64,000 bases of DNA from Thermophilibacter mediterraneus. GTDB taxonomy: Bacteria > Actinomycetota > Coriobacteriia > Coriobacteriales > Atopobiaceae. Of the stretch, positions 26,734 through 37,802 are shown in pieces. The notes under the pieces are model-generated. The model ran no database searches. It was not told the DNA's origin and was given only the letters and a program-made list of their open reading frames with translations. Within the stretch, counting starts at the first letter, position 1; the number at the start of each line of letters is the position of its first letter. The translations under genes and the position numbers were made by a program. The stretch is from the NCBI RefSeq assembly GCF_900119385.1, contig NZ_FPKO01000008.1:1-64000 (forward strand). Direction: 5' to 3'.

Positions 26734-27714
26734 GTGCCGCTTTCCTCAAGGGGCCGGCAGGCTGGTCCGACCATCGCAAACAGCAGAGGTCAGTCGAGTG
26801 GCGGGAGGGCGCTCGTCGCGTGCGTCGCCGTCTCGCTCGTCCTGTTCACCCTGAGCAGCCGCATGGGTGACGAGGGGCCGTTCGGCGTCGTCCGCGGCGC
26901 GTTCCAGACCGTGACGAGTCCCGTGCGCTACCTCGGCGCCACGGTCTCGCTGCCCTTCCAGGGCCTCGGCAACGTGGTCACCAACCTCACCGCCGACCAG
27001 GCGACGCTCTCCGAGCTCCAGGCCGAGAACGAGGCGCTCCGCGCGCGCAACGTCGAGCTCGAGGAGGCCGAGCAGACCGCCGAGCGCCTCCAGGGCCTGC
27101 TCGACCTGCGCGACGCCAACAACCTCCAGTCCACCGCGGCACGCATCATCTCCGGCTCCTCCGACTCCTGGACCACCACGGTCACCATCGACAAGGGCAC
27201 GACCTCGGGCGTGGCGCCCGGCATGCCGGTCACCTCCTCCGGGGGCGTCATCGGGCAGGTCATCGAGAGCGCGGCGACCACCTCGACCGTGCGCCTGCTC
27301 ACCGACGAGAACTCCTCGATCTCGGCCATGGTCCAGTCGAGCCGCGTCCAGGGCATGCTCAACGGCTCGGTCACCGGGGAGCTGCGCCTCACCCTCGTGG
27401 GAACCGACCAGAGCGTGCAGGTCGGCGACGTGATCGTGACGAGCGGCCTCGGCGGCGCCTTCCCCAAGGGGCTTCCGCTCGGCGAGGTCACGAGCGTCGA
27501 GAACTCGCCCGGGAGCCTCTACCTCGACATCATCGTCGAGCCCTTCTCGCGCACCGAGAACTACGAGGAGGTGCTCGTGGTGACCTCGCTCACCGAGGAG
27601 CAGCGCGCGACGGCGGACGACATCGCCGCCGCCGACGCCCAGGACCAGCAGGGTACAGCCGGCACGACGTCGTCGACGAGCGAGGGCCAGGGCGACGGCG
27701 AGAGCACGCAGTAG
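26734..27714 (+). CDS. mreC: Rod shape-determining protein MreC
   Basis: The 326-residue protein has one N-terminal membrane segment (about 26-42), a coiled coil (about 88-125, LSELQAENEALRARNVELEE) and the extracellular beta-barrel domain with GVAPGMPVTSSGGVIGQV and VGDVIVTSGLGGAFPKGLPLG. It activates PBP2 and links MreB to the wall machinery. It starts with GTG at 26734 behind AGGAGCAGGC. The tail of about 40 residues is Ser/Thr/Gln-rich and probably disordered. Confidence 0.95.
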   Translation: MPLSSRGRQAGPTIANSRGQSSGGRALVACVAVSLVLFTLSSRMGDEGPFGVVRGAFQTVTSPVRYLGATVSLPFQGLGNVVTNLTADQATLSELQAENEALRARNVELEEAEQTAERLQGLLDLRDANNLQSTAARIISGSSDSWTTTVTIDKGTTSGVAPGMPVTSSGGVIGQVIESAATTSTVRLLTDENSSISAMVQSSRVQGMLNGSVTGELRLTLVGTDQSVQVGDVIVTSGLGGAFPKGLPLGEVTSVENSPGSLYLDIIVEPFSRTENYEEVLVVTSLTEEQRATADDIAAADAQDQQGTAGTTSSTSEGQGDGESTQ

Positions 27715-27727
27715 GGGAGGGGGAGAG

Positions 27728-28309
27728 ATGCAGGTATCCGACAAGAACCGCAACGTGCGCGGCGCCGTCGTGCTCGCGGTGCTGTGCCTCGTGCTCCAGC
27801 TCGCGCTCGCCCCCAACGTCGGGCTCGGCAACGGTCGCGCCAACTTCGCGCTCATCTTCGCCTCGTGCGTGGCGCTGCAGGTCGGGGGCACCTCCGGCGT
27901 CATCGCGGGCTTCGTGGCGGGGCTGCTCTTCGACCTCTCCTCGACCGGCCCCATCGGGCTCATGGCCTTCTGCCTCTCGGTCTCGTCCTACCTGCTCGGC
28001 ATGGAGCAGCGCAACCGCATGGCGGGCGACCTCGGCGCGACGATGGCGCTCTTCTGCGCCTCCGCGCTCGGCGTCTCCGTCGTCTACCACCTCGCCATGC
28101 TGCTCGTGGGGCAGACGAGCTCAATCGTCGACGCCCTCTTCCTGCGCGCGCTGCCCACGGCGCTGCTCACCGCGGTCTTCTTCGTGCCCTTCGCCTACTA
28201 CTTCTCGCGCGTGCGCGCCGCCTCGGGCGGGCTCGGCGCGGGCTCGATCCGTGCGGGTCGCCTCGGCGGGTCGCGCGGGGCGAGCCACCTCGGCAAGCGG
28301 GGCCTCTAG
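27728..28309 (+). CDS. mreD: Rod shape-determining protein MreD
   Basis: This is a small hydrophobic integral membrane partner of MreC. The 193 residues contain about five hydrophobic stretches between positions 15 and 165, then a short basic Gly/Arg/Ser tail likely in the cytoplasm. The ATG at 27728 follows GGGGAGGGGGAG. Identification rests on topology, size and position between mreC and mrdA, as MreD sequences diverge widely. Confidence 0.88.
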   Translation: MQVSDKNRNVRGAVVLAVLCLVLQLALAPNVGLGNGRANFALIFASCVALQVGGTSGVIAGFVAGLLFDLSSTGPIGLMAFCLSVSSYLLGMEQRNRMAGDLGATMALFCASALGVSVVYHLAMLLVGQTSSIVDALFLRALPTALLTAVFFVPFAYYFSRVRAASGGLGAGSIRAGRLGGSRGASHLGKRGL

Positions 28310-28318
28310 GGGGCGCCC

Positions 28319-30361
28319 GTGGACCTCTCCCTCGTCATCATCATCGTCTGCGTGGTCCTCGCGATTGCGCTCATCGCCGTGTTCCTCGTCTTCGGTCGCT
28401 CCGAGGGCGCCTTCACGCTCGACATCGGCGGCGCCTCGCCGCGTGCCTCGGGCGGGTCGGACACCTCCCCCGAGAAGGGCCTCTCGTCGCGGCTCGTGGG
28501 CTTCGCGGTGGCGGTGGGCGGCGTGTTCTCCGTCCTTCTCGCCCGGCTGTGGACCATGCAGCTCGTCTCGTCCGACGAGTACGCCGAGCAGGCGGAGTCA
28601 AACCGCACGAGCACCGTCTACACCCAGGCCCCGCGCGGACGCATCCTCGACCGCAACGGCAACGAGATCGTGACCAACCGCGGCAGCCTCACGGTGACGG
28701 CCTCGGCCGACGTGCTCGACGACGACATCGAGGTGACGCTGCTCGCGAACCTCATCGGCATGCCCTACCAGGCGGTCCGCCGCAAGCTGCAGGACACCAC
28801 GCAGGGATACCAGAGCCTGCGCACGATCTCGGTCGACGTGTCGCGGCGCGTGGTCGCCTACATCGGGGAGCACCCCGAGGTGTTCCCGATGGTGAGCGTG
28901 GAGGAGCGCGCCCAGCGCTCCTACCCGCACGGGTCGCTCGCCGCCCACGTGGTCGGCTACACCGGCACCGTGACGCAGGAGCAGCTCGCCGCGAGCGAGG
29001 AGGCCGCGGACGGCAGCGTGCGCTACCGCTCGGGCGACGTCGTGGGCCAGACCGGCGTCGAGGCCCAGTACGAGAGCGTGCTGCAGGGGGTGCGCGGCGA
29101 GCGCGTCGTCTACGTCGACGCGCAGGGCAACGTCACCGGCCAGAAGTCCGAGGGCTTCGACCCGCAGAGCGGCTCAGACCTCGTGCTCACCCTCGACATC
29201 GACGTGCAGCGCGCCGCGGAGGAGTCGCTCGTCAAGGTCATCGGGCAGCAGCGCGACATCGGAAAGGAGGCCGTGGGCGGCTCGGTGGTGGCGCTCGACT
29301 GCAAGACCGGCGAGGTCATCGCCATGGCGAGCTACCCCACGTTCACCCCGAGCTCCTTCGTCGGCGGGATCTCGACCTCCGACTGGGAGGCCCTCCAGGC
29401 CGCCGACGCCAACTACCCCATGCTCAACCGCGCCATCGCGGGGCAGTACCCGTCCGGCTCGATCATCAAGCCCCTCACCACGCTCGCGGCGCTCGACTAC
29501 GGCATCGCGACGGCGGGCTCGTGGTGGAACTGCACCGGCTGGTGGACGTGGTCGGGCAACGCCTCCGACCCCAACGGCATGAAGTGCTGGTGGGAGGGAG
29601 GCCACGGCAGCGTGGACCTCGTCGCGGGCATCACCTACTCCTGCGACGTCGTCTTCTACGAGATCGGTAAGGGGTTCTACAACGAGTCCTCCGAGGGCAT
29701 GCAGGAGACCTTCCGCCGCTACGGCCTCGGGTCGGCCACGGGCGTCGACCTGCCCGGCGAGGAGATCGGGCGCGTGCCGGACGCGGCGTGGAAGTGGGAG
29801 TACTTCAAGGGCCTCGGCTACTCGGATGAGGACGCGACCTGGCAGGGCGGCGAGAACTGCAACCTCGCGATCGGCCAGGGCGACCTGCTCGTGACCTGCC
29901 TGCAGATGGCCTGCGCCTACTGCAGCCTCGCCAACAAGGGCCCGGTGTATCGCCCGCACGTCATGCGCGGCGTGCGCTCGCGCGTGGGAGACGGGTTCGT
30001 CTCAGAGTACCGCTGCGAGCAGATCATGGACGTCGACGAGGACGACGCCTACCGCGAGCTCGTGGCCCGGGGCATGTGGGGCGTCGTCTACGAGGAGGAC
30101 CCGGTGCAGACCGCGCACTGGACCAACCTCGACGTGACCGTCCACGGCAAGACCGGCACCGGCGAGCAGATCAGCGCCGACCGAGCCATCGGCTGGTTCG
30201 GCGCCTACGGGCCCGCCGAGGACCCGCAGTACGTGGTGGTCGCCAACATGGACGGCGTCAACGCGGGCGGCTCCTCCTCGCTGCTGGTGGTGCGCGACGT
30301 CTTCGGCGCCATCTACGGGCAGCCCGACACGGCGACCGGCACGACCGGCACGGCTGACTAG
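28319..30361 (+). CDS. mrdA: Penicillin-binding protein 2 (class B transpeptidase)
   Basis: This elongation-specific DD-transpeptidase cross-links peptidoglycan with RodA. The 680-residue protein has the dimerisation block APRGRILDRNG (104-114) and the catalytic triad S381-I-I-K384, S441-C-D443 and KTG (611-613). There are two hydrophobic segments at the N-terminus (about 4-25 and 58-78), whereas class B PBPs normally have one; the first could be a genuine extra helix or reflect a start that is too early. The GTG at 28319 follows AGGGGG, 9 bases after mreD. A Trp-rich loop (402-411, SWWNCTGWWTW) lies between the active-site motifs. Confidence 0.94.
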   Translation: MDLSLVIIIVCVVLAIALIAVFLVFGRSEGAFTLDIGGASPRASGGSDTSPEKGLSSRLVGFAVAVGGVFSVLLARLWTMQLVSSDEYAEQAESNRTSTVYTQAPRGRILDRNGNEIVTNRGSLTVTASADVLDDDIEVTLLANLIGMPYQAVRRKLQDTTQGYQSLRTISVDVSRRVVAYIGEHPEVFPMVSVEERAQRSYPHGSLAAHVVGYTGTVTQEQLAASEEAADGSVRYRSGDVVGQTGVEAQYESVLQGVRGERVVYVDAQGNVTGQKSEGFDPQSGSDLVLTLDIDVQRAAEESLVKVIGQQRDIGKEAVGGSVVALDCKTGEVIAMASYPTFTPSSFVGGISTSDWEALQAADANYPMLNRAIAGQYPSGSIIKPLTTLAALDYGIATAGSWWNCTGWWTWSGNASDPNGMKCWWEGGHGSVDLVAGITYSCDVVFYEIGKGFYNESSEGMQETFRRYGLGSATGVDLPGEEIGRVPDAAWKWEYFKGLGYSDEDATWQGGENCNLAIGQGDLLVTCLQMACAYCSLANKGPVYRPHVMRGVRSRVGDGFVSEYRCEQIMDVDEDDAYRELVARGMWGVVYEEDPVQTAHWTNLDVTVHGKTGTGEQISADRAIGWFGAYGPAEDPQYVVVANMDGVNAGGSSSLLVVRDVFGAIYGQPDTATGTTGTAD

Positions 30362-30370
30362 GGGGGTCAC

Positions 30371-31585
30371 ATGGCACGCGACATCACCGGTCCCGGCACG
30401 AGCCGGGGGGCGCTCTCCTCGCTCGCCCAGCGCGTCGCGGGGGGCTCGTCGTCGAAGGGCCACGTCGGGCAGCACGGCCCGCTCGAGGGGCTCTACCTCA
30501 CGCAGCTCATCCCGACCCTCCTGATCCTCATCCTGAGCGTCGTCACCATGTGGTCGTGCTCGCTCGCGCTCGACGAGGTCAACTTCACCAACCACCTCGC
30601 CGGCATGGCCCTCGGCATCGCCGCGGCCGTGGTGGTGTGGCGCTACGACTACCGCAACCTCGCCAACCTCACCACGGCGCTGTTCGTGCTCGCCTGCGTC
30701 CTCATGGTCATGCCGCTCATCCCGGGCCTCGGCGTCGAGGGCGGCCTGGGAGGCCTGGGGTGGGTGAGGATCGGCCCGCTGCGCTTCCAGCCCTCCGAGC
30801 CCGGCAAGCTCGTCGTGATCGCGCTCATGGCGTCCGCGTGCGCCCAGTACAACGGCAAGATCGACAGCTTCAGGGACTACGCGCGCCTGTGCGGGACCCT
30901 GCTCGTGCCGCTCGTGCTCATCATGGTCACCGACCTCGGCACCGGCCTCATGATCTTCTTCACGGGCGCGACGATCATCATCTGCAGCGGCGCTCCGAGG
31001 AGCTGGGTGCTCGCGACCATCGCCCTGATCGTGGGCGTCGCCGCGCTCGTCATCATCACGTCCCAGATTGACGGGATACCGCACGTCCTCCAGGAGTACC
31101 AGCTCGCGCGCCTCACCGTCTTCCTCGACCCCGAGGGGACCGCGACTGACGACGGCTACAACCTCCAGCAGGCCATGATCGCCATCGGCTCGGGCGGCCT
31201 GTTCGGCAAGGGGTTCGGCAACGCCTCCCAGGCGCTCTCGGGGTTCCTTCCCGAGGCCGAGACCGACTTCATCTTCGCCACCTTCGCCGAGCAGTTCGGC
31301 TTCGTGGGGTCCGTGGTCCTTCTCGCCCTCTTCGCGTGGATGATCCTGGCCACGATCCTGCTCGCGATGAAGGTCGAGTCGACGTTCAGCAAGCTCCTGC
31401 TCGTGGGCTGCGCGGCGCTCTGGACCTTCCAGGTGCTCGAAAGCGTCGGCATGTGCATCGGCATCATGCCCATCACCGGCATCCCGCTGCCGTTCATGAC
31501 CTACGGCTCGTCCTCGATGGTCACGCAGCTCATGGCCGTGGGGATGGTACAGTCGGTGTGGCGCCACCGCCAGAAGGTGGCCTGA
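30371..31585 (+). CDS. rodA: Peptidoglycan glycosyltransferase RodA (SEDS family)
   Basis: RodA is the membrane glycosyltransferase that polymerises lipid II during elongation, paired with PBP2. The 404-residue protein has about 10 hydrophobic helices and SEDS signatures: GGLGWVRIGPLRFQPSEPGK, QQAMIAIGSGGLFGKGFG and the catalytic-loop region with LPEAETDFIFATFAEQFG, then GIPLPFMTYGSSSM. It has a polar N-terminal tail of about 40 residues. The ATG is 9 bases after mrdA. It ends the mre-rod cluster; the next gene follows after 42 bases. Confidence 0.95.
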   Translation: MARDITGPGTSRGALSSLAQRVAGGSSSKGHVGQHGPLEGLYLTQLIPTLLILILSVVTMWSCSLALDEVNFTNHLAGMALGIAAAVVVWRYDYRNLANLTTALFVLACVLMVMPLIPGLGVEGGLGGLGWVRIGPLRFQPSEPGKLVVIALMASACAQYNGKIDSFRDYARLCGTLLVPLVLIMVTDLGTGLMIFFTGATIIICSGAPRSWVLATIALIVGVAALVIITSQIDGIPHVLQEYQLARLTVFLDPEGTATDDGYNLQQAMIAIGSGGLFGKGFGNASQALSGFLPEAETDFIFATFAEQFGFVGSVVLLALFAWMILATILLAMKVESTFSKLLLVGCAALWTFQVLESVGMCIGIMPITGIPLPFMTYGSSSMVTQLMAVGMVQSVWRHRQKVA

Positions 31586-31627
31586 GGCGCGCGGCGCGAC
31601 TCGCCGCGCGAAGGGGGGAGGGCAGTG

Positions 31628-32648
31628 ATGGCTGCCAGAAAGCTGACCGCCGGGCGCATCCTCGAGGTGCTGTCATCGGGGAGCCGCGCGCTCGCCGGGC
31701 GCGACGAGCGCGTGCTCGTGCGCGTCCACGTCGACGCGACCTGCCCGCGCGGGCTCGCCCGCTGCGTGCGCGACGCGCTCGTCCCCGAGCGCGGCACCGG
31801 TGACGTCGAGGTCCTCCCGCTCGCCGCGCCGCCGGTGGGCGCGGACGCCCCGGACGTCGCGCTCGTGCTCGTGGGGGACGGCCCCTGCGCGGAGCTCGTG
31901 GGATCCTACGCCCGCGCGGGCGTCCCGGTCGCGATGGTGGTCGAGGGCGCGCTCGACGCGCCGCGCCTCGAGCTCCCCGAGCAGGCCGCCGCGCTCGTGG
32001 GGACCGTCGCCGCGTCGAGCCCCGAGGCCCTCCTCGACAAGCTCGCCGAGTGGCTCGCGGCGTCGTGCGACAAGGACCTCGCGCTCGCGGCGAACTTCGC
32101 GTTCTGCCGTCGCGCGGTGAGCGACGCGCTCGTCGCGCGCTGCGCCCTCGAGAACGCCGCCGTCGGCGCCATCAGCCTCATTCCGGGCTCGGACCTGCCC
32201 GTCATGTGCGTCAACCAGGCCAAGCTCGCGCTCGAGCTCGCCGCCGCGCACGGGCTCGAGGTCAGGCCCGAGCGCGCGCTCGACCTCGTCGGGGTGGTGG
32301 GCGCGGGCCTTGTCTGGCGCGCCCTCGCGCGTCGCCTCGTCTCGCTCGTGCCCGGCGTCGGGGCCCTTCTGAAGGCCGGGGTCGCCTACGGCGGGACGCT
32401 GGCCACCGGGGCCGCTGTTCGCCTGCACGTGAGCGCCGACGCCGCCCCCGCGCCCGCGGCCGGCCCCGGTGGCCAGCGTGCCCCGGCGGCCCGCCTCCCC
32501 GCCCCCGGAGAGGCCCCCCCCCCCCCCCCCGCCGCGCGGGCCCCCGGGGTGCCCCCCGCCCCGCCGTACTGTCTCTTATACACATCTGACGCTGCCCGTG
32601 CCCCGCGAGGACGAGGGGTACGTCACCATCGGGGGAGGCGCGTCATGA
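31628..32648 (+). CDS. DUF697-like membrane-associated protein, interrupted by adapter artefact
   Basis: The readable part (about 300 residues to 32530) has an N-terminal alpha/beta region and a C-terminal helical hydrophobic stretch (ALENAAVGAISLIPGSDLPV and the following GVVGAGLVWRALARRLVSL) resembling the DUF697 family often found with YcjF/GTPase-like proteins. From about 32500 the sequence becomes C-rich and low quality and runs into a Nextera mosaic end. After it, a second frame reads GYVTIGGGAS then TGA at 32646-32648, overlapping the next ATG. I take that as the true end, so the artefact both inserts bases and shifts the frame. The ATG at 31628 is preferred over GTG 31625 by spacing to GGGGGGAGGG. 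Function unknown. Confidence 0.65.
32569..32596 (+). other. Nextera transposase mosaic end in the assembly
   Basis: Bases 32569-32587 are the 19-base Tn5 mosaic end CTGTCTCTTATACACATCT, followed by GACGCTGCC (32588-32596), the start of the Nextera read-1 handle. A C-homopolymer of 14 bases precedes it (about 32517-32530). In frame it yields the tell-tale peptide CLLYTSDAA. This is not a biological insertion; it falsely fuses two genes into one 965-codon reading frame. Confidence 0.98.
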
Positions 32649-34522
32649 GGGCCCGCCGCGAGTGCCTCTTCGACCGGCTCGAGCCGCTGCTCGCGCGCGT
32701 GGAGCACCCCGGGCGCTACCTCGACCACGAGTGGGGCTCCGTCTCTGAGCAGGACGGGCCGTTCCACCTGTGCATGGTCTACGCCGACGTGTACGAGGTC
32801 GGGCAGCCCAACCTCGGCGTCGCCATCCTGTACAACCAGGTCAACGCCCAGGAGGGAATGAGCTGCGAGCGCTGCTACCTCCCCTGGAAGGACATGGCCG
32901 CCCTCATGCGCGAGGAGGGGGTGCCGCTGCTCTCCCTCGAGTCGGCCTCTCCGCTCGCGTCCTTCGACGCCGTCGGCTTCACGCTCGCCCACGAGCTCAT
33001 CGCCACGAACGTGCTCGAGGCGCTCGACCTCGCCGGGATCGCCCTGACCTCGGCCGAGCGCGACGAGGACGACCCCATCATCCTCGCCGGCGGGCCCTCC
33101 GCCTGGAACTGCGAGCCCATCGCCGACGTCTTCGACGCCGTGCTGCTCGGGGACGGGGAGGAGTCCATCGTCGACGCCTGCGCCTGCATCCGCGACGCGC
33201 GCGCCGAGGGGCTCTCGCGCGCCGACGTGCTGCGGCGCCTGGCGCGCGTCCCGGGCACCTACGTCCCCTCCCTCTACGAGGTGCGCGTCGACGAGACCTC
33301 GACGCGCTGGGGCTACGCCGCCCCGCTGCCGGGGGAGGACGTCCCCGCGGTCGTGCTCAAGCGCTGCGTCAACGACTTCGCGGCCACGCCCGCGGTGGCG
33401 CAGCGGATCGTGCCCTACGTGGGCATCGTGCAGGACCGCCTCTCCCTCGAGGTGCTGCGCGGCTGCGCGCGGGGGTGCCGCTTCTGCCAGGCGGGCATGA
33501 CCTACCGCCCCGTGCGCGAGCGACCCGCCGAGCAGGTCGTCTCGGGGGGCGTCGAGGGGCTCCTCGCGAGCGGCCACAACGAGATCTCGCTCACGTCGCT
33601 CTCGACGACGGACCACTCGCAGTGCGCGCGCATCCTGAACGAGATGAACGCCGCGCTCGAGGGCAAGGGCATACGCGTTTCGATCCCCTCGCAGCGCCTC
33701 GACGCCTTCGGCGTCGAGATGGCGGCCGCCGTGGCGGGGGGCAAGCGAGGGGGCCTTACCTTCGCCCCCGAGGCGGGCAGCCAGCGGCTGCGCGACGTCA
33801 TCAACAAGAACGTCACCGAGGAGGACCTCGAGCGCGCGGCGAGAAACGCCTTCGAGGGCGGCTGGCGCCGGATGAAGCTCTACTTCATGATCGGGCTGCC
33901 CACCGAGACGGACGAGGACGTGGTCGGCATCGCGCGCATGGCGGAGCGCGTCCTCGAGATCGGCCGCGAGGTCGTGGGCCGCGGGGTGAGAAGCGGCGTG
34001 TCCGTCTCGATCTCGGTGGCGGTGCTCGTCCCCAAGGCCTACACGCCCTTCCAGTGGTGCGGGCAGCTCGCTCCCGACGAGGTGCGCCGCCGCCAGCGAC
34101 TGCTGCTCTCCGAGATTCGCGACCGCGCGATCCGCGTCTCCTACCACGACGCCGACGTCTCGCTCGTCGAGGGCGCCCTCTCGCGCATGGGCCGTGCCGG
34201 CTTCCCGCTCGTGAGGCGCGCCTGGGAGCTCGGCTGCACCTTCGACGCGTGGACGAGCGAGTTCGACGTGTCGCGCTGGGAGCGCGCCGCGGCCGACTGC
34301 GGGCTCGACCTCGCCGACGTGGCGTGCGAGGACTTCCCGCTCACCGCGCGCCTCCCGTGGGACCACACCTCCCCGGGCGTCGACGCGGGCTTCCTCCAGC
34401 GGGAGTGGCGCCGCGCCGTCGAGGGGGTCACCACGCCCGACTGCACCCGCGCGACCTGCGCGGGCTGCGGAGTCTGCCCGACGCTGGGCGTCCGAAACGT
34501 CATCCAGGGGGTGAGGTCATGA
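32645..34522 (+). CDS. Radical SAM protein of the TIGR03960 family
   Basis: The 625-residue protein has the radical-SAM cluster motif C274-xxx-C278-xx-C281 (CARGCRFC) and an N-terminal domain of B12-binding-like arrangement (about 40-200). The C-terminus has a Cys-rich end (CTRATCAGCGVCP) that may hold another cluster. The family is regularly adjacent to the DUF2344 protein that follows (ATGA overlap at 34519), and in some genomes the two are fused; their reaction is not established as far as I know. The ATG at 32645 overlaps the presumed stop of the DUF697-like gene; the longer reading frame into that gene is created by adapter sequence. Confidence 0.9.
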   Translation: MRARRECLFDRLEPLLARVEHPGRYLDHEWGSVSEQDGPFHLCMVYADVYEVGQPNLGVAILYNQVNAQEGMSCERCYLPWKDMAALMREEGVPLLSLESASPLASFDAVGFTLAHELIATNVLEALDLAGIALTSAERDEDDPIILAGGPSAWNCEPIADVFDAVLLGDGEESIVDACACIRDARAEGLSRADVLRRLARVPGTYVPSLYEVRVDETSTRWGYAAPLPGEDVPAVVLKRCVNDFAATPAVAQRIVPYVGIVQDRLSLEVLRGCARGCRFCQAGMTYRPVRERPAEQVVSGGVEGLLASGHNEISLTSLSTTDHSQCARILNEMNAALEGKGIRVSIPSQRLDAFGVEMAAAVAGGKRGGLTFAPEAGSQRLRDVINKNVTEEDLERAARNAFEGGWRRMKLYFMIGLPTETDEDVVGIARMAERVLEIGREVVGRGVRSGVSVSISVAVLVPKAYTPFQWCGQLAPDEVRRRQRLLLSEIRDRAIRVSYHDADVSLVEGALSRMGRAGFPLVRRAWELGCTFDAWTSEFDVSRWERAAADCGLDLADVACEDFPLTARLPWDHTSPGVDAGFLQREWRRAVEGVTTPDCTRATCAGCGVCPTLGVRNVIQGVRS

Positions 34523-35289
34523 GCTCCGCGCAGCCCTTCTCGGGGCGTCCCCAGGACCTGCCGGTCAAGGCCGACCTCGCGCGCCTGCGCGTGGAGTACG
34601 GCAAGGCCGAGCGGCTCGCCTACCTCGGGCACCTCGACCTGATCGCCACGGTCGAGCGCTGCATACGCCGCGCGCGCCTGCCCTTCTCGATCGGCAACGG
34701 CTACGCGCGACGCGTGAGGATCCAGTTCTCGAGCGCGCTGCCCGTGGGGGCGAGCTCCTCGTGCGAATACTTCGACGTCCGCCTCACCGAGCGCGTCGAC
34801 GCGCGGGAGGCGCTCCGCTCCCTGCGCGCGGCGACCCCGGAGGCCCTCGCGCCGCTCCGCGCCGAGTACGTGCCCGGCAGGCTCCCTGCGCTCGAGGCGT
34901 GGCTCGACCGCTCGAGCTGGGAGCTCGCGTGCCCGCGCCTCGCCGTGGGGGCCGAGGACCTCGAGGAGGGCGTCCGGCGCGTCCGCGCGGCCGGCGAGCT
35001 CACGTACCTGCGGGGCGAGCGCGAGAAGCGCGTCGACCTCGCGAGCACGCTCGTGGGCTTCGAGGCTCGGGAGGAGGGCGGCGTCGTTCGCGCGCGCGTC
35101 GAGACGAGGGTCGGCGCAACGGCGTCGCTGCGCCCCCAGGTCCTTCTCGACGCCGCGCTCTCGGCGCTCGGGGTGCCGCCGGCGACGGGGGTCCGGGTGC
35201 GCCGCACGGCGCAGCTCCACGAGGAAAGTGGGCGTCTTGTGGAACCTTTCGGACCGTTTGGAAACGAGGCCCCCGCACCCTTATCCTGA
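34519..35289 (+). CDS. DUF2344 / TIGR03936 family protein
   Basis: The 256-residue protein begins with the family pattern RVEYGKAERLAYLGHLDLI and later GYARRVRIQFSSALPVGASS. It overlaps the radical-SAM gene (ATGA) and surely works with it. In many Gram-positive genomes this pair is followed by an RNase E/G gene and rplU; here no RNase E/G gene is present and rplU comes next. The role is unknown; an RNA-modification or ribosome-related job is sometimes suspected from the neighbours only. Confidence 0.85.
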   Translation: MSSAQPFSGRPQDLPVKADLARLRVEYGKAERLAYLGHLDLIATVERCIRRARLPFSIGNGYARRVRIQFSSALPVGASSSCEYFDVRLTERVDAREALRSLRAATPEALAPLRAEYVPGRLPALEAWLDRSSWELACPRLAVGAEDLEEGVRRVRAAGELTYLRGEREKRVDLASTLVGFEAREEGGVVRARVETRVGATASLRPQVLLDAALSALGVPPATGVRVRRTAQLHEESGRLVEPFGPFGNEAPAPLS

Positions 35290-35365
35290 GTCAGGTCGCA
35301 TCGTCGCGGCGAGGCATGGGCTTCCGTCTTTTCCCTTACGGAGGCGCAGGTCACGGCAACTTCTG

Positions 35366-35394
35366 TTGACGAGCTGAGGCGCTGCTAGTAATAT
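35366..35394 (+). promoter_or_regulatory. Strong promoter of rplU-rpmA
   Basis: TTGACG (35366-35371), a 17-base spacer and TAATAT (35389-35394) closely match the sigma-70 consensus. Transcription should begin at about 35401, giving a leader of only about 36 bases. Confidence 0.88.
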
Positions 35395-35436
35395 ACGCAA
35401 CTGTTGCATTCACGCCAGCAATGAAGGGTTTCGCAC

Positions 35437-35745
35437 ATGTACGCAATCGTAGCAACTGGTGGCAAGCAGTATAAGGTTGCCAAGGGCGACGTCATCGACG
35501 TCGAGAAGCTCGACGCGCAGCCTGGCGACAAGGTCGAGCTCCCCGTCCTTCTTCTGAACGACGGCGACAAGACCATCGTTGGCTCTGCCCCGCTTCAGGA
35601 CAAGACCGTCACCGCCGAGGTCGTCGAGCAGTTCAAGGGCGAGAAGGTCCTCGTCTTCAAGCTCAAGAAGCGCAAGCGCTATCACCGTGCCAACGGTCAC
35701 CGTCAGAACCTGACGAAGATCAAGGTCATCGAGCTCCCCGCGTAG
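35437..35745 (+). CDS. rplU: 50S ribosomal protein L21
   Basis: The 102-residue large-subunit protein binds 23S rRNA. It begins MYAIVATGGKQYKVAKGD and ends with RKRYHRANGHRQ and a basic tail, as expected for L21. It has its own strong promoter and is followed 36 bases later by rpmA. The short ysxB-like gene often found between L21 and L27 in Firmicutes is absent. Confidence 0.98.
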   Translation: MYAIVATGGKQYKVAKGDVIDVEKLDAQPGDKVELPVLLLNDGDKTIVGSAPLQDKTVTAEVVEQFKGEKVLVFKLKKRKRYHRANGHRQNLTKIKVIELPA

Positions 35746-35781
35746 TTCTTCTCACTCGGCTATTAGAAGGCAGGTACCACC

Positions 35782-37802
<2,021 letters not shown>

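Noticed and set aside
32262-32589. Short frames ending or starting at the mosaic end (peptides beginning MCIRDS or MYKRQ, or ending SLIHI)
   Set aside because: These are translations of the adapter, a well-known contamination signature, not genes.
31625-34522. A genuine two-domain DUF697-radical SAM protein of 965 residues
   Set aside because: The joint is made of Nextera adapter sequence and a C-homopolymer; a second frame gives a natural stop overlapping the ATG at 32645.
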